Shown: positions 24,465 through 32,835 of the stretch, piece after piece | How positions within the stretch are numbered: the stretch's first letter is position 1 | Layout: each line of letters starts with the position of its first letter | Assembly (NCBI RefSeq): GCF_025630775.1 | Contig: NZ_JAOSZE010000030.1 | Location: 1 to 64,000 of the forward strand | Length of the DNA stretch: 64,000 nt | Reading direction: 5' to 3' | Source of the DNA: Actinoplanes sp. KI2 | GTDB taxonomy: Bacteria; Actinomycetota; Actinomycetes; Mycobacteriales; Micromonosporaceae | The notes under the pieces: generated by a model | The model's input: only the letters and a program-made list of their open reading frames with translations | Told to the model about the DNA's origin: nothing | Database searches by the model: none | Translations under genes and position numbers: made by a program

Positions 24465-26119
24465 CGGCGCCCCTCCTCGGCGTGCCGGTAGAACGCGACC
24501 GGATTCGGCGCCAGCGGGGTGTTTCCCAGGATCAGGTCCGCGGCCTTCTCGGCGACCATCATCACCGGAGCGTAGATGTTGCCGTTGGTGACGTACGGCA
24601 GGACCGAGGCGTCGACGACGCGCAGCCCGTCGAGGCCGTGCACCCGCATGCTCGCCGGGTCCACGACGGACATGTCGTCGACACCCATCCGGGCCGTGCA
24701 GGAGGGATGCAGCGCCGTCTCCCCCTCCCGGGCCACCCAGTCGAGAATCTCCGCATCGGTCTGCACCGCCGGCCCCGGCGAGATCTCGCCGCCGTTGAAC
24801 GGCTCCAGGGCGGGCTGGTTGAGGATCTTGCGGGAGACCCGGACGGCCTCGACCCACTCGCGACGGTCCTGCTCGGTGGAGAGGTAGTTGAACCGCAGGG
24901 CCGGATGCACCCGCGGATCCCGGCTGACGATCTTCACCGAGCCGCGGGCGTCGGAGTACATCGGACCGACGTGCACCTGGTAGCCGTGGCCGCCGGCCGG
25001 TGCGGAGCCGTCGTAGCGCACCGCGATCGGCAGGAAGTGGAACATCAGGTTGGGGTAGCCGACCTCGTCGTTGCTGCGGACGAACCCGCCCGCCTCGAAA
25101 TGGTTGGTCGCACCCGGTCCGCGGCGCAGGAACAGCCACTGGGCCCCGATCCACGGCCGGTGGCGCCATTTCAGGTAGGGCTGCATCGACACCGGTTGGG
25201 TGCAGGCGTACTGGACGTACACCTCGAGATGGTCTTGAAGGTTCTCGCCGACGCCGGGGAGGTCGTGCACCGGCGTGACGCCCAGCTCGGACAGCTCGCC
25301 GGCGTTGCCGACCCCGGAGAGCTGCAGCAGCTGCGGCGAGTTGATCGCGCCGCCGCAGAGGATCACTTCCCCCGCGTACGCCCGGCGCGGAGCACCACGG
25401 CCGTGCGCGTACTCGACGCCGACCGCCCGCGTGCCCTCGAACAGCACCCGGGTGACGAAGGCCCGCGTGCGCACGGTGAGGTTCGGCCGCCGCATCACCG
25501 GGTGCAGATAGGCCCGCGCCGCCGACAGCCGCCGCCCGCGCCGGATCGTCCGGTCGAAGAGCCCGAAGCCCTCCTGCTGCTCGCCGTTGACGTCGTCGGT
25601 GGCGGGATAGCCGGCCTGCCGGGTCGCCGCCAGCATCGCCTGGAAGATCGGGTTGGTGCCGGGGCCACGCTCCAGCACGAGCGGGCCGTCGTGGCCGCGG
25701 AACCGGTCGTCCGGACCGGCCGCGAGGCACGACTCCATCCGCTGGAAGTACGGCAGGCAGTGCGCGTAGTCCCAGGTCTCCATGCCGGGATCGGCGGCCC
25801 ACCGCTGGTAGTCCAGCGGGTTGCCGCGCTGGAAGATCATGCCGTTGATGCTGCTCGACCCGCCCAGCACCTTGCCGCGGGCGTGGTAGATCCGCCGGCC
25901 CCGCATGTGCGGCTCGGGCTCGGACTCGTACTTCCAGTCGTAGAGCCGGTTGCCGATCGGAAAGGTCAGCGCCGCCGGCATGTGGATGTAGACGTCCCAC
26001 GGGTAGTCGGACCGCCCCGCCTCCAGCACGAGAACCTTGGTGGCGGGGTCGGCGGAGAGCCGGTTGGCCAGGGCGCAGCCGGCCGAGCCGCCGCCGACGA
26101 TGACGAAGTCGTACCTCAT
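24461..26119 (-). CDS. betA: Choline dehydrogenase (GMC oxidoreductase)
   Basis: This 552-residue FAD enzyme has the GMC motif DFVIVGGGSAGCALANRLS at the N-terminus and the GMC signature GKVLGGSSSINGM. The C-terminal active-site segments are HPSCTARMG (catalytic His) and YVTNGNIYAPVM (catalytic Asn). It oxidises choline to betaine aldehyde, passing electrons to the respiratory chain or O2. The start ATG at 26119 overlaps the Rieske ferredoxin stop by 4 bp and its end overlaps betB by 4 bp. GMC enzymes vary in substrate, but pairing with betB and the betaine importer makes choline the best call. Confidence 0.9.
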   Translation of the reverse strand: MRYDFVIVGGGSAGCALANRLSADPATKVLVLEAGRSDYPWDVYIHMPAALTFPIGNRLYDWKYESEPEPHMRGRRIYHARGKVLGGSSSINGMIFQRGNPLDYQRWAADPGMETWDYAHCLPYFQRMESCLAAGPDDRFRGHDGPLVLERGPGTNPIFQAMLAATRQAGYPATDDVNGEQQEGFGLFDRTIRRGRRLSAARAYLHPVMRRPNLTVRTRAFVTRVLFEGTRAVGVEYAHGRGAPRRAYAGEVILCGGAINSPQLLQLSGVGNAGELSELGVTPVHDLPGVGENLQDHLEVYVQYACTQPVSMQPYLKWRHRPWIGAQWLFLRRGPGATNHFEAGGFVRSNDEVGYPNLMFHFLPIAVRYDGSAPAGGHGYQVHVGPMYSDARGSVKIVSRDPRVHPALRFNYLSTEQDRREWVEAVRVSRKILNQPALEPFNGGEISPGPAVQTDAEILDWVAREGETALHPSCTARMGVDDMSVVDPASMRVHGLDGLRVVDASVLPYVTNGNIYAPVMMVAEKAADLILGNTPLAPNPVAFYRHAEEGRR

Positions 26120-26421
26120 GAGACCGCCACGTGGATCACGCCGTCGATCACTTCGGCTCGATGGGTACGGATCGGCTTCTTCGCCGGGGGCGCATCCACC
26201 TGCCCGGTCCGCAGGTCGAACCGGGAGGCGTGCAGCGGACACTCGACCTCGGCGCCCTCGAGCCAGCCGTCGGCCAGCGAGGCGTCCTGATGCGTGCAGG
26301 TGTCGTCGACGGCGTAGACCTCGCCGTCCTCGGTGTGGAAGATGGCCACCGGCGGATCGACCGCCCACCGGTACGCCTCACCACGGGGGATGGCGTCGAG
26401 CGGGCAGACGGGTCGCAACAT
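26116..26421 (-). CDS. Rieske 2Fe-2S ferredoxin
   Basis: This 101-residue protein has the Rieske cluster ligands Cys42-x-His44 and Cys61-x2-His64 (CTHQDASLADG and CPLHASRF). It is a small soluble electron carrier of the NirD/BphF type. It overlaps betA by 4 bp and follows the flavin reductase by 20 bp. The reductase plus ferredoxin form a two-part electron chain, which is what the Rieske oxygenase at 30980 would need. That functional link is inferred from the shared locus. Confidence 0.9.
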   Translation of the reverse strand: MLRPVCPLDAIPRGEAYRWAVDPPVAIFHTEDGEVYAVDDTCTHQDASLADGWLEGAEVECPLHASRFDLRTGQVDAPPAKKPIRTHRAEVIDGVIHVAVS

Positions 26422-26441
26422 CGGGGCTCCAGGCTGGCGGG

Positions 26442-27608
26442 TCAGGGCGCGGCGGTGGGGATCGGCGCGCGCAACTGGCGGCGCCACCGGGTGAAGAGCT
26501 TGGGCTGGTTCATGCCGAGCACGGCGACCGGTTGCCCGTCGCGCTCGTAGACGGCCAGGAAACTGCGCTGCCCGGTGTCGCCCTCGACGACCCGCACGGC
26601 GTCGCCGTCCTCGCGGTGCCCGGCGAACTGGATGCGGACGCCGTATTGGTCGGACCAGAAGTAGGGGATCTCGGGCCGCTCCGGCGGGCGCCGGCCCCCG
26701 CCGGCCAGCAGCGTCGCCACCGCGGTCGCGGGCTGCTCGAACGCGTGGGTCCAGTGCTCGACCCGGATGGCCCGGCCCGCGTACCGGTTGAAGGAGGTCG
26801 CGCAGTCGCCGGTGGCGACGACGTTGGGCAGGTTGGTCGCGCCCGACTCGTCGGTGACCACGCCGTCGGCGATCGCCAGCCCGGAGCCGGCCAGCCACTC
26901 CACATTGGGCCGGGCGCCGATCCCGACCAGCACGACATCGGCCGGCAACCGGGCGCCGTCGGCGAGCTCGACCGCCTCTTTTCTCAGGCCCGCGACCGGG
27001 ACGCCGGTAAGCAGCCGTACGCCGTGGTCGCCGTGCAGACCGGCGCACACCGCGCCCATCTCGGCGCCGAGCGGCCCGGCGAGCGGGGCCGGGAGCGCCT
27101 CGACGACGGTGACCTCAAGACCGAGAGAGCGCGCGCTGGAGGCGACCTCGGCGCCGATGAAGCCGGCCCCGACGACCACCAGCCGCCGGCCGGGCCGGAG
27201 AGCGGCGCGCAGGGCGATCGCGTCGTCGAGGGTGCGCAGCGTGTGCACCTCGGCCAGGCCGTCGGTCGCCGGCAGCCGCCGGGCCCGCGCGCCGGTCGCC
27301 ACGATCACGCCGTCGGCCCGGATCTCCGCGCCGTCGTCGAGCACGATGCGGCGGTTGCCGGGGTCGAGCCGGGCGGCCGGCGTGCCGAGCCGCCACCGCA
27401 CGTCCAGGTCCTCGGCCGGGTCGGCCAGCGCCAGATCCGCCATCGAGCAGTCCCCGGTCAGGAACGCCTTCGACAGCGGCGGACGGTCGTACGGCTCATG
27501 CCGCTCCGCCCCGATGACCACGATCTCGCCCTCGAACGACTGGCGGCGCAGGGCACGCGCGGCGGCGAAGCCCGCGACGGCGGACCCGACGATCGCGATC
27601 CTGAGCAC
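26442..27608 (-). CDS. FAD-dependent ferredoxin reductase
   Basis: This 388-residue reductase has two Rossmann motifs: GSAVAGFAAARAL near residue 8 for FAD, and VVVGAGFIGAEVASSA (about 144-159) for NAD(P)H. VVATGDCATSF is the second FAD-contact motif. The fold matches putidaredoxin/rhodocoxin reductases of oxygenase systems. GTG at 27608 is the start, with a G-rich RBS about 8 bp upstream. This is the first gene of the 13-kb minus-strand operon and lies directly behind the putative IclR operator. It likely reduces the adjacent Rieske ferredoxin. Confidence 0.88.
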   Translation of the reverse strand: MLRIAIVGSAVAGFAAARALRRQSFEGEIVVIGAERHEPYDRPPLSKAFLTGDCSMADLALADPAEDLDVRWRLGTPAARLDPGNRRIVLDDGAEIRADGVIVATGARARRLPATDGLAEVHTLRTLDDAIALRAALRPGRRLVVVGAGFIGAEVASSARSLGLEVTVVEALPAPLAGPLGAEMGAVCAGLHGDHGVRLLTGVPVAGLRKEAVELADGARLPADVVLVGIGARPNVEWLAGSGLAIADGVVTDESGATNLPNVVATGDCATSFNRYAGRAIRVEHWTHAFEQPATAVATLLAGGGRRPPERPEIPYFWSDQYGVRIQFAGHREDGDAVRVVEGDTGQRSFLAVYERDGQPVAVLGMNQPKLFTRWRRQLRAPIPTAAP

Positions 27609-27622
27609 GTCACCGCCCCCAT

Positions 27623-27717
27623 TGTTTCGTTGTGCAACACGAAACAGATCTTGAGATACGCAACAGCGTGCCCGCCGGAAGAGGGATAGTCAAGGCACGA
27701 TCGTGGCTTATTGTTGC
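27623..27717. promoter_or_regulatory. Divergent promoter region with GTTGC half-sites, candidate IclR operator
   Basis: The 112-bp gap between the reductase and iclR genes holds GTTGTGCAAC (27629-27638) nested in an outer repeat TGTTTCG (27623-27629) and CGAAACA (27640-27646). Single half-sites follow as GCAAC (27660-27664) and GTTGC (27713-27717). The same half-site recurs before the dimethylglycine gene. Location and repetition suggest binding by the neighbouring IclR protein. Confidence 0.45.
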
Positions 27718-27720
27718 GCC

Positions 27721-28491
27721 ATGAGCAACCAGTCCGGAACGGCGGTGGTCCAGTCCGTCGACCGCGCGCTCAGCATCCTGGAGATCCTGGCCCGCCGGAA
27801 GGACGCCGGCGTCACCGAGATCGGCCGGGAGCTCGGCGTGCACAAGTCCACCGCGTTCCGTCTGCTCGCCGCCCTGGAGACCCGCGGCTTCGTCGAGCAG
27901 ACCGAGGACCGCGGCAGCTACCGCCTCGGCTTCGGCATCGTCCGGCTGGCCGGCGCGATCACCGCGCAGCTCGACCTGAACCGGCAGGGCCAGGACGCCT
28001 GCGAACGGCTCGCCGCGGACCTGGGCGACACCGTCAACCTGGCGATCCTCGACGGCCGCCGGGCCGTGAACATCAGCCAGAGCCGGGGCGCGGCGGCCGT
28101 GGCCAGCCACAACTGGATCGGCCAGCAGACTCCCCTGCACGCCACCTCCAGCGGCAAGGTCCTGCTGGCCTTCGGCCGGACGAGCGTCCTGGCGTCGGTC
28201 TTCGCCGAGCCCCTCGAGCGGTTCACCGACGCGACCGTCACCGACGTGGCGGCGCTCGCCGCCGAACTGGACCGGATCCGGGACGCCGGGTGGGCCTGCA
28301 CCGCGGAGGAGTACGAGGTCGGCCTCAACGCCGTCGCCGCGCCGGTCCGCGGCGCCGACGGCTCGGTGGTGGCGGCGCTCAGCGTCTCCGGCCCGGCCTA
28401 CCGGCTGGCCAACGACGCCTTTCCCGGCATCGCGCGGCGCGTGATCGAGGCGGCCGACGAGGTGAGCGAGCGGATGGGTTACGTCCGCTGA
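27721..28491 (+). CDS. IclR-family transcriptional regulator of the choline/betaine locus
   Basis: This 256-residue protein has the N-terminal winged helix-turn-helix of IclR proteins (about residues 10-70; VTEIGRELGVHKSTAFRLLAALETRGFV) and the C-terminal effector-binding domain (about 80-250). HATSSGKVLLAFG is the family motif. ATG 27721 is used because it gives the normal N-terminus; no clear RBS precedes it, and a GTG at 27703 is an alternative. It is divergent from the 11-gene operon and upstream of the dimethylglycine and Rieske oxygenase genes. It therefore likely controls both, with betaine, dimethylglycine or choline as effector. Its operator is probably the GTTGC half-sites in both flanking gaps. 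Confidence 0.88.
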   Translation: MSNQSGTAVVQSVDRALSILEILARRKDAGVTEIGRELGVHKSTAFRLLAALETRGFVEQTEDRGSYRLGFGIVRLAGAITAQLDLNRQGQDACERLAADLGDTVNLAILDGRRAVNISQSRGAAAVASHNWIGQQTPLHATSSGKVLLAFGRTSVLASVFAEPLERFTDATVTDVAALAAELDRIRDAGWACTAEEYEVGLNAVAAPVRGADGSVVAALSVSGPAYRLANDAFPGIARRVIEAADEVSERMGYVR

Positions 28492-28506
28492 AAACCAGGG
28501 TGTTGT

Positions 28507-28550
28507 GTTGAGCGCAACGCGCATCGTACGGTGCAACTCTGGCCGTTGCG
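28507..28550. promoter_or_regulatory. GTTGC half-site cluster before the dimethylglycine gene
   Basis: GTTGAGCGCAAC (28507-28518) and a spaced pair GCAAC (28533-28537) / GTTGC (28545-28549) fill the 74-bp gap after iclR. These match the half-sites in the divergent region at 27623-27717. This supports a second IclR-controlled promoter for the dimethylglycine and Rieske genes. Confidence 0.4.
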
Positions 28551-28565
28551 ACGGAGTGTGTGCTC

Positions 28566-30965
28566 ATGACCAGATCCCCCCGGGTAGTCATCATCGGCGC
28601 CGGCGTCGTCGGCAGCGCACTCGCGGACGAGGTGACCGAGCGCGGCTGGACCGATGTCACGGTCGTCGACCAGGGCGAGCTGTTCGCCACCGGCGGTTCC
28701 TCCTCGCACGCACCGGGCCTGGTGTTCCAGACGAACCCGTCGAAGACCATGACCGAGTTCGCCGCCTACACCGTCCACAAGCTCCACGGCCTGGGCTGCT
28801 TCCGGCAGGTCGGCGGGCTCGAGGTCGCCACCACCGAGGCCCGCTGGACCGACCTGCGCCGCAAGCACGGCTGGGCCACCTCGTGGGGCGTCGAGGCCAC
28901 GCTGCTCGACCCGGACGAGTGCGCCGAACGGCACCCGCTGCTCGACCCGGCGACGATCCACGGCGGCTATTTCGTGGCCACCGACGGGCTGGCCGACGCG
29001 GTAGGCGCGGTGGAGGCCCAGGCCCGCCGGGCCATCGACCGCGGCGCCCGCTTCCTCGGCGGCCACACCGTCACCGGAATCGCCCGGGAGAACGGCCGGG
29101 TCACCGGCGTCGAGACCGACCGCGGCGACATTCCGGCGGAGATCGTGGTCTGCGCGGCCGGCTTCTGGGGACCGCGGATCGGCCGCCTGGTCGACCTCAC
29201 CGTTCCGCTGCTGCCGCTGGCCCACCAATACGCCAAGACCGGGCCGGTCGCCGACCTGACCGGCACGCCGATCCTGCGCCACCAGGATCAAGATCTCTAC
29301 TTCCGCGAGTACGGCGACCGGGTCGGCATCGGCTACTACGGGCACCGCCCGATGCCGGTCGACCCCGACGACGTCCCCTCCCCCGCCGACGCCCCGGTGA
29401 TGCCGAGCATTCTGCCGTTCACCGAGGACGACTTCGCCCCGGCCTGGCGGGAGAGCGTCGCCCTGCTGCCCGGCCTGGCCGGCACCAAGGTGGAGGAGGG
29501 CATCAACGGCATCTTCTCGTTCACCCCCGACGGTTTCCCGATCATGGGCGAGCACCCCGGACTGAGCGGCTTCTGGGTGGCCGAGGCGGTCTGGGTGACC
29601 CACTCGGCCGGCGTCGCCCGCGCGATGGCCCAGTGGCTGGTCGACGGGCAACCTTCGACGGACGTGCACGAGTGCGACCTGAACCGCTTCGAGCAGGTCC
29701 ACCTGGCGCCCGACTACATCGAGCAGCGCGGCAAGCAGAACTTCATCGAGGTGTACGACATCATCCACCCGCTGCAGCCGATGGAGCGCCCGCGACCGCT
29801 GCGCACCAGCCCGTTCTACCCCCGCCAGCGGGAGCTCGGCGCATTCTTCCTGGAGGGCACCGGCTGGGAGCGGCCTTACTGGTACGAGGCGAACGTCGCC
29901 CTGCCCGCCCCCGTCCCGCCGCGCGACGCGTGGTCGGCACGATACTGGTCGCCGATCGCCGCGGCCGAGGCCATCGCGACCCGCGAGCGGGTGGCCATGT
30001 ACGACATGACGCCGCTGAAGCGCTTCGAGGTCAGCGGCCCCGGCGCGCTCGCCTTCCTGCAACGGCTCACCACCAACAACCTGGCCAAGTCGGTCGGATC
30101 CGTCACGTACACGCTGATGCTCGGCCACGACGGCGGCGTCCGCAGCGACCTGACCGTGGCCCGCCTCGCCGAGAATGTCTTCCAGGTCGGCGCCAACGGC
30201 CCCCTCGACGAGGACTGGATGCGGCGCCACCTGCCCGCCGACGGGGTCTCGGTCCGCGACATCACCGCCGGCACCTGCTGCATCGGCGTCTGGGGTCCCC
30301 TCGCCCGCGACCTCGTCCAGCCGCTGACCCGGACGGACTTCTCGCACGCCGCCCTCAAGTACTTCCGGGGCACGAGCGCCTACCTCGGCGAGGTTCCGGT
30401 CACCGCGCTGCGCCTGTCCTACGTCGGTGAGCTGGGCTGGGAGCTCTACACCTCCGCCGACCTGGGGCTCAAGCTCTGGGACACGCTCTGGCAGGCAGGC
30501 CAGGAGCACGGCGTCGTCGCGGCCGGGCGCAGCGCCTTCAACAGCCTCCGGCTGGAGAAGGGCTACCGCGCCTGGGGGATCGACATGACCACCGAGCACG
30601 ATCCGTACGAGGCGGGCCTCGGCTTCGCGGTCCGGATGGAGAAGGGCGATTTCATCGGCCGCGCCGCGATCGCGGGCCGCTCCGAGCAGACGTCCCGGCG
30701 CCGGCTCACCTGCCTGACCCTCGACGACCCGGCCGCCGTGGTGATGGGCAAGGAACCGGTGTTCGCCGACGGCTCCCCGGTCGGCTACGTCACGAGCGCC
30801 TCGTACGGCTACAGCATCGGCCGGACCGTGGCCTACGCCTGGCTCCCGGGCGCGCTGGCGGCCCCCGGCACCGCCCTGGCCGTCGAGTACTTCGGCGAGC
30901 GGCTGCCGGCGACCGTGCAGGCGGAGCCCCTGTTCGACCCCACCATGGAACGCATCCGCCGCTAA
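28566..30965 (+). CDS. Dimethylglycine oxidase/dehydrogenase (FAD, folate-binding)
   Basis: This 799-residue enzyme has an N-terminal DAO flavin domain with VVIIGAGVVGSALADE (residues 7-22) and GGSSSHAPGLVFQTN. In that segment His48 is the likely covalent FAD attachment site by analogy with dimethylglycine enzymes. A FAO_M-like linker is followed by a C-terminal GCV-T folate domain (about 420-795). It converts dimethylglycine to sarcosine, giving 5,10-methylene-THF or formaldehyde, and H2O2 if it is an oxidase. ATG 28566 is chosen because GGAG lies 9 bp upstream; a GTG at 28560 is too close. It links the Rieske oxygenase product to SoxBDAG. Oxidase versus dehydrogenase cannot be told from sequence alone. 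Confidence 0.9.
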   Translation: MTRSPRVVIIGAGVVGSALADEVTERGWTDVTVVDQGELFATGGSSSHAPGLVFQTNPSKTMTEFAAYTVHKLHGLGCFRQVGGLEVATTEARWTDLRRKHGWATSWGVEATLLDPDECAERHPLLDPATIHGGYFVATDGLADAVGAVEAQARRAIDRGARFLGGHTVTGIARENGRVTGVETDRGDIPAEIVVCAAGFWGPRIGRLVDLTVPLLPLAHQYAKTGPVADLTGTPILRHQDQDLYFREYGDRVGIGYYGHRPMPVDPDDVPSPADAPVMPSILPFTEDDFAPAWRESVALLPGLAGTKVEEGINGIFSFTPDGFPIMGEHPGLSGFWVAEAVWVTHSAGVARAMAQWLVDGQPSTDVHECDLNRFEQVHLAPDYIEQRGKQNFIEVYDIIHPLQPMERPRPLRTSPFYPRQRELGAFFLEGTGWERPYWYEANVALPAPVPPRDAWSARYWSPIAAAEAIATRERVAMYDMTPLKRFEVSGPGALAFLQRLTTNNLAKSVGSVTYTLMLGHDGGVRSDLTVARLAENVFQVGANGPLDEDWMRRHLPADGVSVRDITAGTCCIGVWGPLARDLVQPLTRTDFSHAALKYFRGTSAYLGEVPVTALRLSYVGELGWELYTSADLGLKLWDTLWQAGQEHGVVAAGRSAFNSLRLEKGYRAWGIDMTTEHDPYEAGLGFAVRMEKGDFIGRAAIAGRSEQTSRRRLTCLTLDDPAAVVMGKEPVFADGSPVGYVTSASYGYSIGRTVAYAWLPGALAAPGTALAVEYFGERLPATVQAEPLFDPTMERIRR

Positions 30966-30979
30966 CGCGAGGTGTCATC

Positions 30980-32110
30980 GTGACCGCTGTCAGCCTGCCC
31001 CCGAGCCTGATTCCGACCCTCCCCGGGCGCTACTACACCGATCCCGAGATCTTCGCCCGGGAGCAGTCACGGATCTTCGAAACCATGTGGTTCTGCGCGG
31101 CCCGCTCCAGCGACCTGCCCAACCCCGGCAGCTTCCGCTCGGCCCGGGTCGGCCGGGAGAGCGTGCTGGTGGTCCGCGGCCGCGACGGCGCGCTGCGGGC
31201 CTTCCTGAACATCTGCCGGCACCGCGGGGCCACCCTCTGCACGCAGGAGAGCGGCGAGGTCAAGCGCGCCTTCCAGTGCATGTACCACGCCTGGACCTAC
31301 GGGCTGGACGGCAAGCTGATCGCCGCACCCAACCTCACCAAGATGCCGGACCTCGACCGCACCGAGTACGGGCTGGTCCGCGTGCACCTGCGGGAATGGC
31401 TGGGCTATGCCTGGGTCTGCCTGGCCGACGAACCCCCGTCGTTCGAGACGGACGTGATGGGCGCGGTCACCGAACGCCTCGGCACGGCGACCGCGGTCGA
31501 CGCGTACGGCATCGAAGGTCTCTCCGTCGGCAAGCGCATCACCTACGACGTACGGGCCAACTGGAAGTTGATCGTCGAGAACTTCATGGAGTGCTACCAC
31601 TGCGCCACGATCCACCCCGAACTGACCGAGGTGCTCCCGGAGTTCGCCGGCGGCTACGCCGCGCAGTACTACGTCGGCCACGGCGCCGAGTTCGGCGAGG
31701 AGATCAACGGCTTCACGGTCGACGGCTCCGAAGGCTTCGCCAAGCTGCCCGGCGTCACCGACGAGCAGGACCGGCGGTACTACGCCGCCACCATCAAACC
31801 GCAGGTCTTCCTGAACCTGGTCCCCGACCACATCATCTTCCACCGGATGTATCCCCTGGCGGCCGACCGCACCGTCGTCGAATGCGACTGGCTCTACTCG
31901 GCCGACGTGGTGGCGTCGGACAGGGACATCTCGCGCTCGGTGGAGCTGTTCCACCGGGTCAACCTCCAGGACTTCGAAGCCTGCGAACGCTGCCAGCCGT
32001 CGATGAGCTCCCGCGCCTACGCCCGGGGCGGCGTCCTGGTCCCCTCCGAACACCACATCGGAGCGTTCCACGACTGGGTCACCGATCGGATCGGCCGCGC
32101 GGAGCAATAA
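30980..32110 (+). CDS. gbcA: Rieske oxygenase, glycine betaine monooxygenase type (GbcA-like)
   Basis: This 376-residue oxygenase has Rieske ligands Cys79-x-His81 and Cys100-x2-His103 (CRHRG, CMYHAW). The mononuclear iron motif NFMECYHCATIHPEL carries His207 and His212. GbcA-type enzymes remove one methyl from glycine betaine as formaldehyde, giving dimethylglycine. The start is GTG 30980, with GCGAGG upstream, 14 bp after the dimethylglycine gene. The usual partner GbcB (a flavin-ferredoxin reductase) is absent; the separate reductase (26442) and Rieske ferredoxin (26116) probably replace it. A stachydrine or carnitine-type substrate is possible, but the dimethylglycine and sarcosine genes favour betaine. 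Confidence 0.88.
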   Translation: MTAVSLPPSLIPTLPGRYYTDPEIFAREQSRIFETMWFCAARSSDLPNPGSFRSARVGRESVLVVRGRDGALRAFLNICRHRGATLCTQESGEVKRAFQCMYHAWTYGLDGKLIAAPNLTKMPDLDRTEYGLVRVHLREWLGYAWVCLADEPPSFETDVMGAVTERLGTATAVDAYGIEGLSVGKRITYDVRANWKLIVENFMECYHCATIHPELTEVLPEFAGGYAAQYYVGHGAEFGEEINGFTVDGSEGFAKLPGVTDEQDRRYYAATIKPQVFLNLVPDHIIFHRMYPLAADRTVVECDWLYSADVVASDRDISRSVELFHRVNLQDFEACERCQPSMSSRAYARGGVLVPSEHHIGAFHDWVTDRIGRAEQ

Positions 32111-32131
32111 ATCACTTCGGCCGTCGGTACC

Positions 32132-32761
32132 ATGGGCGAGGTGACGACCTTCCTGGTCCTTCTACGCGGCATCAACGTCGGCGGCAAGAACAAGGTTGCC
32201 ATGGCGGATCTCAAGACATGCCTGGAAGGGCTGGGCCTTCGCGACGTCTCCACCTTTATCGTCAGCGGCAACGTCGTCCTGACCTCGGACCGGAACGCCG
32301 ACGAGATCGCCGCCCAGATCGAAACGGCGCTCCCCCAGGCCTTCTCGCTCGACAGCGAGCTCATCAAGGTCCTGGTCCTCACCCGTGACCAGCTCCAGGC
32401 CGTCGTGGATCACCGGCCGAAGGGCTTCGGCGACCAGCCGGACAAATACCACAGCGACGCCATTTTCTTGATCGGCGTCGAGTCGGCCGAGGTGATGCCG
32501 ATCTTCCACCCGCGCGAGGGCGTCGACCGCGTCTGGCCGGGCAAGGGCGTCGTCTATTCGGAGCGCCTGAGCGCGCAGCGCACCAAGAGCCGGCTGAGCG
32601 CGATGATGGCGTCGCCGCTCTACCAGTCGATGACCATTCGCAGCTGGAACACCACGGTCAAGTTGCTTGAACTGCTCAATGCCAGAGACACCCACGAGGA
32701 CGGCTGCTTGGCCGAGCCCGACCTGGCCCTTCGGCCGGGAAGCTCTCCTTCATCCGGGTGA
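32132..32761 (+). CDS. DUF1697 family protein
   Basis: This 209-residue protein has the DUF1697 N-terminal motif FLVLLRGINVGGKNKVAMADLK and the internal FIVSGNVVLTSD. It is cytosolic with no transmembrane segment, and the family has no firm function. ATG 32132 is the annotated start; the in-frame GTG at 32141 is an alternative. The last 25 residues are Pro/Ser-rich and not typical, perhaps because the reading frame runs past the original stop. The gene lies 21 bp after the Rieske oxygenase but seems unrelated to choline breakdown. Confidence 0.8.
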   Translation: MGEVTTFLVLLRGINVGGKNKVAMADLKTCLEGLGLRDVSTFIVSGNVVLTSDRNADEIAAQIETALPQAFSLDSELIKVLVLTRDQLQAVVDHRPKGFGDQPDKYHSDAIFLIGVESAEVMPIFHPREGVDRVWPGKGVVYSERLSAQRTKSRLSAMMASPLYQSMTIRSWNTTVKLLELLNARDTHEDGCLAEPDLALRPGSSPSSG

Positions 32762-32797
32762 TCCGGGCCGCCCTCATTCCCGGGCGTCCGAGGCCAC

Positions 32798-32826
32798 GTC
32801 ACAAACGGCGGCTGTCGTACTATGAT
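32798..32826 (+). promoter_or_regulatory. Candidate promoter for a leaderless transcript
   Basis: GTCACA (32798-32803) and TATGAT (32821-32826) are spaced by 17 bp and match TTGACA (4/6) and TATAAT (5/6). Transcription would start about at the GTG of the mannosyltransferase gene (32836), giving a leaderless mRNA. Confidence 0.4.
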
Positions 32827-32835
32827 CCCACGCTC

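Noticed and set aside
23007..26000. Long minus-strand frame of 997 codons
   Set aside because: Only the betB part (23007-24464) is coding. The remainder is a shadow of betA in another frame.
27623..27646. A hairpin terminator for the divergent gap
   Set aside because: The repeat lies between two divergent starts, where a terminator has no role; an operator fits better.
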